The notes under the pieces: generated by a model
What the model was told of the DNA's origin: nothing
Databases searched by the model: none
Seen by the model: only the letters and a program-made list of their open reading frames with translations
Assembly: GCA_030596305.1 (NCBI GenBank)
Contig: JAUVKK010000095.1
Coordinates: forward strand, 1-5,000
Direction: 5' to 3'
DNA length: 5,000 bases
Source: Helicobacteraceae bacterium
GTDB lineage: Bacteria; Campylobacterota; Campylobacteria; Campylobacterales; Sulfurimonadaceae
Shown: piece after piece, positions 1 to 5,000 of the stretch
Layout: each line of letters starts with the position of its first letter
How positions within the stretch are numbered: position 1 is the stretch's first letter
Translations under genes and position numbers: made by a program

Positions 1-1577
1 GGGAAACCAATAAGTTCTGCATCTTTCATCTTGAAACCAAAACGCTCTTTTCTGTCATCCAAAATCACTTCAACACCGGCATCCTGCAGTTGTTTGTAAA
101 GGTTCTCTCCAAATGCCAGTTGCTCTTCGTCTTTGATATTAGAGACCATGACATTGACCATATACGGTGCTGTCTCTTTTGTCCAGATACACCCTTTTTC
201 ATCATGGTGCTGCTCTATTGTTGCTGCAATAAGACGACTCACACCCATACCGTAAGTTCCCATGACAAATGGCACTGCCTGCCCTTTTTCATTTAAAAAC
301 TCAGCCTTAAGCGGTTTAGAATAAGCCGTTCCCAACTTAAAGATATGACCAACTTCGATCCCTTTTTTGTAAAGGAGTTTGCCACTGCAGTGAGGACAGT
401 TATCACCCTCTTTTGCAGTGTAAAGATCTGCAAAAAGTGCGCCATCTAAAACACTCATGTCAACACCAACATAGTGGTAGTCTTTTTCATTTGCACCGCA
501 GATCATCTGCTTAGAACCTTTTAATGCACTATCAAAGACACATGGCAGTTTTTCCATGTCCAATGGACCCATAAAGCCTGGCACTACACCTAAAGCAGTA
601 AGTTCCTCTTCACTGACATCCGAAATGTCAAGTGCTTCGGCAGCGTTAACTGCTTTAACCTCTTGAAGTTCATCGTCACCACGTAAAAAGAAGAGAACGA
701 TCTGGTCACCATCTTCATAGGTCATACGTTTGGCAACACATTTCATGGTGTAATACGGGTCAACTTTAAAGAAGTCAGCAAGGTCTTCAATGCTTTTTAC
801 GTCCGGTGTCTGAAACTTGTTAAAGTCACTTTCAGGCGCTTCAGGAGTGTCTTGACGAGGTGCACGTTCTGCTGCTTCGACATTAGCGCCATACTCACAG
901 CTATCACAGATAGCGATAGTATCTTCACCGCTGTCTGCAATGACCATAAGCTCTTTTGAACCCGCACCGCCGATAGCACCACTGTCAGCTTCAACTACAC
1001 GGAAATCAAGACCTAAACGCTCTATAATACGTTTATATGCAGCTTCCATCGCCTCAAACTCACGATCAAGATCTTCTGTTGTCGCATGAAAGCTATATCC
1101 ATCTTTCATCACAAACTCACGTCCGCGCATCAAACCAAAACGCGGACGTGCTTCATCACGGAACTTTGTTTTGACCTGGTAGAGATTCATAGGCAGCTGT
1201 TTGTAACTTGTCACACGGTTACGTACCAGGTTGACCATCATCTCTTCGTGTGTCGGCCCTAGAACAAAAAGGTTCTCTTTACGGTCACGAAAACGTAGAA
1301 GCTCTTTACCAAACTTCTCGATACGTCCACTCTCTTCCCAAAGATCAGCCGGCGTCACAAAACTAAGATCAACCTCTTGCGCCCCAACTTTAGTCATCTC
1401 TTCATTGATCACATTTTCGATCTTTTTAAGAACACGTTTGCCCAGTGGCAGGTAGTTATACAGACCGGCAGCGACCTGAGAAGTAAAACCGGCACGTGTC
1501 AGAAAAATGTGACTGGCTAGAACTGCACCTTGTGGAGCTTCTTTAGTTGTAGGGATGAAAGCTTTGGAAAAACGCAT
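1..1577 (-). CDS. proS: Prolyl-tRNA synthetase, bacterial type with editing insertion (3' end cut by window)
   Basis: Class II aminoacyl-tRNA synthetase that charges tRNA-Pro with proline in the cytoplasm. The frame is open from the ATG at 1577 to the window edge: 525 codons without a stop. Relatives are about 570 residues, so roughly 45 C-terminal residues of the anticodon-binding domain are missing. The N-terminus [15 protein letters not shown] is typical of the family. Motif 1 lies around YLPLG (42-46). Motif 2 is [17 protein letters not shown] (139-155). Motif 3 is [11 protein letters not shown] (440-450), with Arg448. Between motifs 2 and 3 sits the YbaK-like insertion that deacylates Ala-tRNA-Pro; its [11 protein letters not shown] stretch (361-371) carries His368, matching the editing-site His of the E. 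coli enzyme. Two CxxC pairs (C224/C227 and C394/C397) flank this insertion. The start is supported by AAGGA five bases upstream. It follows hemA by 21 bp, probably in one operon. Confidence 0.97.
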   Translation of the reverse strand, partial: MRFSKAFIPTTKEAPQGAVLASHIFLTRAGFTSQVAAGLYNYLPLGKRVLKKIENVINEEMTKVGAQEVDLSFVTPADLWEESGRIEKFGKELLRFRDRKENLFVLGPTHEEMMVNLVRNRVTSYKQLPMNLYQVKTKFRDEARPRFGLMRGREFVMKDGYSFHATTEDLDREFEAMEAAYKRIIERLGLDFRVVEADSGAIGGAGSKELMVIADSGEDTIAICDSCEYGANVEAAERAPRQDTPEAPESDFNKFQTPDVKSIEDLADFFKVDPYYTMKCVAKRMTYEDGDQIVLFFLRGDDELQEVKAVNAAEALDISDVSEEELTALGVVPGFMGPLDMEKLPCVFDSALKGSKQMICGANEKDYHYVGVDMSVLDGALFADLYTAKEGDNCPHCSGKLLYKKGIEVGHIFKLGTAYSKPLKAEFLNEKGQAVPFVMGTYGMGVSRLIAATIEQHHDEKGCIWTKETAPYMVNVMVSNIKDEEQLAFGENLYKQLQDAGVEVILDDRKERFGFKMKDAELIGF

Positions 1578-1582
1578 GGAGT

Positions 1583-1587
1583 TCCTT
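1583..1587 (-). promoter_or_regulatory. Ribosome binding site of proS
   Basis: On the minus strand AAGGA is followed by ACTCC and then the ATG at 1577. This is a strong Shine-Dalgarno match at 5-nt spacing and fixes the proS start. It lies inside the 21-bp hemA-proS gap, which is too short to show a separate promoter. Confidence 0.75.
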
Positions 1588-1598
1588 ATAAAGTTATA

Positions 1599-2852
1599 TT
1601 ATTTTTTATTTTGATGATCGAGACCAAGAATATGCGTAAGTGCACTCATCAATGATTCAGAGTGTGACTCTTCTGTTACGTCACGAAGGCGGTCCATCTT
1701 CTTATGTAAAAAGCGTTTTAGGGTCTGTTCTGCCATCTTTTGTGCTTGGTCTGCATACTCTTTTGGCAGATAGCCGCTGGCAACAGCACGCTCGCTCTCA
1801 ACCTTGGCAGCTTTCATCGCACGAACGTAGACCTCTTTGATCATCGGTTCAATTCGTTGTTGCTGCTGCAGATCATAGTAGCTTTTTGTGAACTTTCGAA
1901 TGACACTGAATGAGGCCTTAGCCTCATCTTCGCGCAGAACAAGGTTCTCATCTACAATGCTTTTAAGATCATCTACTGCATATAGTTTGATAGAGTCAGA
2001 CTTGAACTCTTCAATGTCGCGCGGTACTGCCATGTCGATCCAGTAACGCTCACCAAGATCAAAGTTGATAGCCTCTTTTTTGATGATAGGCTCTGTTGCA
2101 CCGGTAGCAGAGACAAGTAGTTCAAACTCATTTAAAACGGCACTTAACTCCTCAAAGTCAATGACCTGCGCATCAAACTCTTGAGCGACTTCTTCAGCCT
2201 TAGCACGTGTTCTGTTCATGATCGTGATCGAAACACCTTCACGCATCAGATAGCGCGCCGTCAGTACAGTCATCTCACCTGCACCGATCAACAAGGCACG
2301 TTTGCCTTCAAGATCACCCGCGTCACGCTTGAGCTGCTTCATCGCTACACTGGCGATGGAGACAGGTTTCGAAGAGATATCTGTAACATTACGGACTTCA
2401 GCCGCACATCTAAAGGCATGATGAATGACCGTTGCCAGAACAGGACCACAAAAACCATGTTTTTTAGCAAAGACGTAAGCATCTTTGATCTGTCCAGAGA
2501 TCTGAGTCTCACCCACGACCATAGAGTCAAGTGAGCTGACAACAGAGAGCATATGGTGAATAGCACTCTCGTCTTCATAAATATCAGCGCGTGCTTCCAG
2601 TTCATCTGCGGCAATGCCTGAACGGTGAAAAAAGTGAAGAAGAATCATCATTGTAGCTGCATCCACGTCATTACAACTACAGAAGACTTCAATGCGGTTA
2701 CATGTTGATGTGACCATTACTTCATCAATACTTGGGTCTTTTACAACTTTGGAGAGGCAGGCCTCTTTTTGTTCATCGTTAGAGAAAGCAAGTTTCTCAC
2801 GAATAGCCAGTGTGGTGTTTTTATGGGTAAAACTGACCACTAAGAAGTGCAT
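1599..2852 (-). CDS. hemA: Glutamyl-tRNA reductase
   Basis: This enzyme reduces the activated glutamate of Glu-tRNA(Glu) with NADPH to glutamate-1-semialdehyde, the first committed step of the C5 route to 5-aminolevulinate, heme and other tetrapyrroles. The 417-residue length is normal. The N-terminus has the family pattern (FTHKNTTLAIREKLAF, 8-23). STCNRIEVF (49-57) carries the catalytic Cys51. His100 and SSLDSMVVGETQISGQIKDAY (106-126) complete the catalytic domain. The NADPH-binding domain starts near 165 and shows GAGEM at 190-194 in a Rossmann-type loop. The C-terminal helical dimerisation domain runs from about 315 to the end, with a short Gln run near its start. The ATG overlaps the upstream prenyl synthase stop by one base (TAATG), and only a weak purine-rich stretch (AAAAGAAG) precedes it, so translation is probably coupled. 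GluTR normally works with HemL, which is not in this window. Confidence 0.97.
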   Translation of the reverse strand: MHFLVVSFTHKNTTLAIREKLAFSNDEQKEACLSKVVKDPSIDEVMVTSTCNRIEVFCSCNDVDAATMMILLHFFHRSGIAADELEARADIYEDESAIHHMLSVVSSLDSMVVGETQISGQIKDAYVFAKKHGFCGPVLATVIHHAFRCAAEVRNVTDISSKPVSIASVAMKQLKRDAGDLEGKRALLIGAGEMTVLTARYLMREGVSITIMNRTRAKAEEVAQEFDAQVIDFEELSAVLNEFELLVSATGATEPIIKKEAINFDLGERYWIDMAVPRDIEEFKSDSIKLYAVDDLKSIVDENLVLREDEAKASFSVIRKFTKSYYDLQQQQRIEPMIKEVYVRAMKAAKVESERAVASGYLPKEYADQAQKMAEQTLKRFLHKKMDRLRDVTEESHSESLMSALTHILGLDHQNKK

Positions 2853-3742
2853 TAAAAACTTCTTTTCATCATGGACTCGATGATCCCGACTAGACGTTCA
2901 TCACCTGCAACAGCTGCTACAGCTTTGTCTGATAACTTTTGAGCCAAAGCATATGAGCGTTCAACCGACTTATGCTCTTTCATCTTAGCCTTGATCCATG
3001 CCGCATTTTCAGCTGAAAGTTTCTCTCTGTGGTAGGAGAGAAGACGTTCTCTCTCTTCTCCTTGCAGTGACTCAGAGAGGTAGATATACGGCAGTGTACA
3101 CTTGCCCTCTTCATAATCATGAAGCGCCGGTTTTCCTAGTGTTGCCTCATCAGAGACAATGTCCAAGATATCATCGATGATCTGAAAAGAGATACCCAGG
3201 TTTTTACCGTAAAGTGCATAGGCTTCAGCATCTTTACCCATCATCAATGCCGCTGCTTTTGCTGAGGCTTCAATGAGAGCTGCTGTTTTAAGGTAGAGCA
3301 TATCCATATAAGCATCTGCATCTGCATTGAAGTTCTCAGACATACGTACATCCATCAGTTCACCGACAGAGAGTGCTGTGACAGCATCAGCAACTGTTTT
3401 GGCAACGGCTTCATCGTATGAGACAAGGGTGCTGTAGGCTTTTGAGTAGAGAGCATCACCGAGCATAATAGCTGTTTTGGAGTCTTCGGTAGCATTGACT
3501 GAAGGTGCACCGCGACGCAGAGTGGCATCATCGATGACATCATCATGTAAAAGACTTGCTGCGTGGATCAGTTCAATGATCGCACCTAAACGCGGTGCAG
3601 TTACATCACTGCCGGCAATTTCAAGTACCAGTTTTGCACGAAGGCGTTTACCGCCTGCAAGCGTACCAAAAAGGCGAGTGATCTCACTATAACCGATCTC
3701 ATCGACAAGGGTTAAGATCTCTTTTTCTACTGTCTCAATCAC
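2852..3742 (-). CDS. ispB: Long-chain all-trans polyprenyl diphosphate synthase (IspB type)
   Basis: Class I trans-prenyltransferase that elongates an allylic diphosphate with isopentenyl diphosphate, giving the side chain of the respiratory quinone. The 296-residue protein has GGKRLRAKL at 30-38. The first Asp-rich motif DDVID is at 67-71, followed by RRG at 76-78. Lys152-Thr153 and the second Asp-rich motif DDILD (190-194) then follow in the expected order. Residues four and five positions before the first Asp are Ser63 and Ala62. Small residues there are associated with long products, whereas farnesyl/geranylgeranyl synthases carry bulky aromatics nearby; this favours IspB-type over IspA-type. 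Exact chain length cannot be read; Campylobacterota generally use menaquinones with about six isoprene units. The start is GTG at 3742, preceded by AGGA at about 11 nt, and no alternative in-frame start is better placed. The stop is fused to the hemA start. Confidence 0.92.
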   Translation of the reverse strand: MIETVEKEILTLVDEIGYSEITRLFGTLAGGKRLRAKLVLEIAGSDVTAPRLGAIIELIHAASLLHDDVIDDATLRRGAPSVNATEDSKTAIMLGDALYSKAYSTLVSYDEAVAKTVADAVTALSVGELMDVRMSENFNADADAYMDMLYLKTAALIEASAKAAALMMGKDAEAYALYGKNLGISFQIIDDILDIVSDEATLGKPALHDYEEGKCTLPYIYLSESLQGEERERLLSYHREKLSAENAAWIKAKMKEHKSVERSYALAQKLSDKAVAAVAGDERLVGIIESMMKRSF

Positions 3743-3753
3743 GTTTGTGTTTT

Positions 3754-3757
3754 TCCT
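3754..3757 (-). promoter_or_regulatory. Probable ribosome binding site of the prenyl synthase (GTG start)
   Basis: The minus strand reads AGGA, then 11 bases, then GTG at 3742. The spacing is a little long. No ATG, GTG or TTG start lies in the same frame between this site and the GTG, so the site supports the unusual start codon. Confidence 0.5.
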
Positions 3758-3783
3758 ACATAAATATTTGTATAAATCTCTTA

Positions 3784-3802
3784 TAAAAGCAGTAACACTG
3801 CT
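3784..3802 (-). terminator. Weak terminator/attenuator-like hairpin upstream of the prenyl synthase
   Basis: On the minus strand AGCAGT-GTT-ACTGCT forms a perfect 6-bp stem. It is followed at once by TTTAT, which together with the last stem base gives a run of four T. The stem is short and the T tract is poor for an intrinsic terminator, so complete termination is unlikely. Partial termination that sets the level of the downstream genes is possible. Confidence 0.3.
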
Positions 3803-3860
3803 CTCAAAAGAGAACTAAGTTCTCAAGAGGCAAAGCCTCGCTTACTCGTTACGTGTAACG
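3788..3860 (-). other. Cluster of four tandem short stem-loops between the DUF2018 gene and the prenyl synthase gene
   Basis: Four perfect short inverted repeats follow one another within 73 bases. Plus-strand coordinates are: AGCAGT/ACTGCT with a 3-nt loop (3788-3802), GAGAAC/GTTCTC with a 3-nt loop (3810-3824), GAGGC/GCCTC with a 3-nt loop (3827-3839), and CGTTAC/GTAACG with a 2-nt gap (3847-3860). The last overlaps the final codons of the DUF2018 gene. Alternative pairings exist, for example TCTC/GAGA at 3802-3813, which competes with the two stems next to it. In the transcript the cluster would sit between two cistrons, so roles in RNA processing, stability or attenuation are possible. 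The repeats are seen directly; the function is inference. The rest of the spacer (3743-3787) is AT-rich, with no convincing promoter. Confidence 0.6.
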
Positions 3861-4141
3861 ATCTCACCGGTAAACTCGATGTAAAGACTTTTTACCTTCT
3901 CTTCGACTTCTGTAGAGCGTCCAAAGCCTCTGGTTGGCAGTTCACGCTCCCAATAGTCACCAAAGTTCTCTTCCATATGTAGCTCCATTGCAGCCATTTT
4001 CTCAATCATCTTGTCCAACTGCTCTTCCACAAGATTGCGGTTAGCTGTATAAACGATATCTAGAAATTTTGATCTTGGTGAGCCTAAAAAGACATCATCA
4101 GCATCTTCAAAAAGTGCTGCATATTTTCCATAATCTTCCAT
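3842..4141 (-). CDS. DUF2018 family small protein, homologue of H. pylori HP0242
   Basis: This is a 99-residue acidic, largely helical cytoplasmic protein of unknown function with no signal peptide or membrane segment. The opening MEDYGKYAALFED resembles the start of HP0242 as I recall it (M-x-DY, then an F-E element). A helix (about 23-36, RSKFLDIVYTANRN) and a second amphipathic helix (37-58, EEQLDKMIEKMAAMELHMEE) match the family pattern. HP0242 is known from crystal structures as an intertwined, knot-like homodimer. The gene order next to ispB-hemA-proS also matches H. pylori, which supports the assignment. An ATG at 4156 would add five residues but has no Shine-Dalgarno sequence and would leave a leader of only about 11 nt. 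The ATG at 4141 has GGGA upstream and aligns with HP0242, so it is preferred. Family assignment rests on remembered similarity. Confidence 0.75.
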   Translation of the reverse strand: MEDYGKYAALFEDADDVFLGSPRSKFLDIVYTANRNLVEEQLDKMIEKMAAMELHMEENFGDYWERELPTRGFGRSTEVEEKVKSLYIEFTGEIVTRNE

Positions 4142-4150
4142 ATTAATATT

Positions 4151-4154
4151 TCCC
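4151..4154 (-). promoter_or_regulatory. Shine-Dalgarno-like GGGA that decides the DUF2018 start
   Basis: The minus strand reads GGGA, nine bases, then ATG at 4141. The only other in-frame ATG (4156) is preceded by A/T-only sequence. The match is modest, but it is the only purine-rich site present. Confidence 0.4.
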
Positions 4155-4173
4155 ATATTTTTAAAATTTTGTG

Positions 4174-4182
4174 ATTATACCA
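4174..4182 (-). promoter_or_regulatory. Extended -10 sigma-70 promoter upstream of the DUF2018 gene
   Basis: The minus strand carries TGGTATAAT: a perfect TATAAT box at 4179-4174 with the TGn extension directly before it. There is no recognisable TTGACA-like box 16-18 bp upstream, as is common in Campylobacterota housekeeping promoters. The expected transcript start is near 4167, giving a leader of about 26 nt to the ATG at 4141. The promoter lies downstream of the RND stop codon, so it probably drives the DUF2018 gene and perhaps the whole ispB-hemA-proS run. Confidence 0.6.
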
Positions 4183-4200
4183 CTTGGGGGCTTTATTACT

Positions 4201-4214
4201 CCACTGCGCAGTAG
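4201..4214. promoter_or_regulatory. Palindrome upstream of the DUF2018 promoter, possible regulator site
   Basis: ACTGCGCAGT (4203-4212) is a perfect 10-bp palindrome. The outermost pair 4201/4214 (C/G) also matches, with one mismatch between. Its centre lies about 40 bp upstream of the predicted transcript start, where a -35 box would be but is absent. That position is typical of an activator site, but it could also be the remains of a hairpin behind the RND gene. No T tract follows on the minus strand, so it is a poor intrinsic terminator. Confidence 0.3.
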
Positions 4215-4238
4215 CACAATGGTATCACTTTTAACACT

Positions 4239-5000
4239 TTAGCTCACAGGGCTTTTGATACGATAAACTACGGAATAAAGGATTGGAACGTAAATAAGAT
4301 TTAAGACTGTTGCCCAGATAATACCAAAACCAAGTGCCACTGCCATCGGCTGCAAGATCATTGCTTGACCTGAGGCAAAAAAGATCAACGTTGACAGCCC
4401 TAATACTGTTGTGATCGAGGTAAGTAGAATAGGACGGAGGCGTGTTTTTGCCAGTTTGACCAACTCTTCAAGGTCTTTTGCCTTTTTAATAAAGCTGACC
4501 ATGATCAGCCCATCATTGACCACGACCCCGGCCAGACCGACAATCCCTATCATCGAGGTCATCGACATATTAAGTCCCATCAGGAAATGTCCGACATAGA
4601 CCCCTAAGATCACCAGTGGAATAGTACTTAAGACGATCAACGACTGCTTGATAGAGTCAAATAGCCAGATCAGAGTGATAAAGATCAGAAATATCGCCAT
4701 CACTCCAGCCTGTGCCATCTCTCTCTGGTTTTTCTCGTTCTCCTGCTGTTCACCTTTAACCTCAACGCTAAAACCATCCTCTTCCAAAGTCTCAATAGCA
4801 GGAGACAGTCTCTCCATCGCCTCGGCAGCCATCAACTTCTCTTTGTCCAAAGAGGCAAAGACAGAGCGAATACGTTTACCATCCTCTTTAATGGTGTTGA
4901 CATAGCCCTGCGTCATAATAAAGTCACACACCTCGCTCAACGCAACATAACTTTGGCTTCTTGGTACTTTGACCTCCATCTGGTCCAGCGATGAAAGTGT
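4239..5000 (-). CDS. RND-family efflux transporter permease, C-terminal part (5' end outside window)
   Basis: Inner-membrane, proton-driven pump subunit of the AcrB/HAE type, which normally works with a periplasmic adaptor and an outer-membrane channel. The frame stays open to the window edge (253 codons visible), and an internal Met at 4979 is not a real start. About 90 residues of periplasmic porter domain are followed by five hydrophobic segments. Numbered from that Met they are at about 87-107, 112-132, 138-162, 183-203 and 211-236, matching TM8-TM12 of AcrB. Typical stretches are STIPLVILGVYVG, SMIGIVGLAGVVVND and RLRPILLTSITTVLGLS. Arg180 and Thr187 correspond to the AcrB relay residues R971 and T978. 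The position of AcrB K940 is Asn155. Full-length relatives have about 1,000-1,050 residues. The substrate cannot be inferred. The gene ends 97 bp before the DUF2018 start, without a clear terminator. Confidence 0.93.
   Translation of the reverse strand, partial: TLSSLDQMEVKVPRSQSYVALSEVCDFIMTQGYVNTIKEDGKRIRSVFASLDKEKLMAAEAMERLSPAIETLEEDGFSVEVKGEQQENEKNQREMAQAGVMAIFLIFITLIWLFDSIKQSLIVLSTIPLVILGVYVGHFLMGLNMSMTSMIGIVGLAGVVVNDGLIMVSFIKKAKDLEELVKLAKTRLRPILLTSITTVLGLSTLIFFASGQAMILQPMAVALGFGIIWATVLNLIYVPILYSVVYRIKSPVS

Noticed and set aside
90..296. A short plus-strand open frame with Cys/His-rich product opposite proS.
   Set aside because: The proS reading frame is continuous through this stretch with family motifs (motif 3 at residues 440-450), so the plus-strand frame is an antisense artefact.
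2181..2534. A 117-codon plus-strand open frame opposite hemA.
   Set aside because: It lies wholly antisense to a clearly functional hemA, its product has no recognisable family, and its composition looks like a shadow of the hemA codons.
3769..3785. TATACA and TATAAG as -10 boxes of a separate promoter for the prenyl synthase gene.
   Set aside because: There is no extended -10 element or -35 match, and such hexamers are expected in this AT-rich spacer. An internal promoter remains possible but is not supported.
4201..4228. A stretch resembling a tRNA D-arm (GTAGCACAATGGTATCAC) in the RND-DUF2018 gap.
   Set aside because: No anticodon arm or T-loop (GGTTCGA-like) follows on the plus strand before the RND coding region, and there is no matching acceptor stem. 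It is not a tRNA gene; a remnant cannot be excluded but has no further support.
4186..4238. An intrinsic terminator behind the RND gene.
   Set aside because: The only stem (ACTGCGCAGT palindrome) has no usable loop of its own and is followed on the minus strand by AGTAATAAAG rather than a T run.

Overview
The window reads as chromosomal DNA from a member of the Campylobacterota (former Epsilonproteobacteria), probably a free-living relative such as Sulfurimonas, Sulfurovum or Sulfuricurvum rather than Helicobacter itself. The reasons are the protein flavour of the genes and, above all, the order DUF2018 protein - polyprenyl diphosphate synthase - hemA - proS. From memory, Helicobacter pylori shows the same order (HP0242, HP0240, HP0239, HP0238, followed by hemC HP0237). 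Genus cannot be fixed from the sequence alone.

All convincing genes lie on the minus strand, so transcription runs from right to left. At the right edge (4239-5000) is the C-terminal third of an RND-family efflux permease. A 97-bp intergenic gap follows, holding a good extended -10 promoter and a 10-bp perfect palindrome just upstream of it. Next come a small DUF2018 protein (3842-4141) and a 99-bp spacer. Three back-to-back stem-loops lie in that spacer, and a fourth overlaps the end of the DUF2018 gene. A long-chain polyprenyl diphosphate synthase gene with a GTG start (2852-3742), hemA for glutamyl-tRNA reductase (1599-2852) and proS for prolyl-tRNA synthetase (1-1577, cut at its 3' end by the window) complete the layout.

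The last three genes are tightly packed. The prenyl synthase stop and the hemA start share one base (TAATG), and hemA and proS are 21 bp apart, so they are very probably co-transcribed. Functionally the group links respiratory cofactor supply (the quinone side chain and the first committed step of tetrapyrrole/heme synthesis from Glu-tRNA) with a tRNA synthetase. The RND gene appears to be a separate unit that ends before the promoter.

This is mostly an ordinary housekeeping region. No mobile element, CRISPR array, complete RNA gene or clear new system was found. The points worth a second look are the tandem hairpins between the DUF2018 gene and the prenyl synthase gene, and the palindrome/promoter arrangement upstream of the DUF2018 gene.
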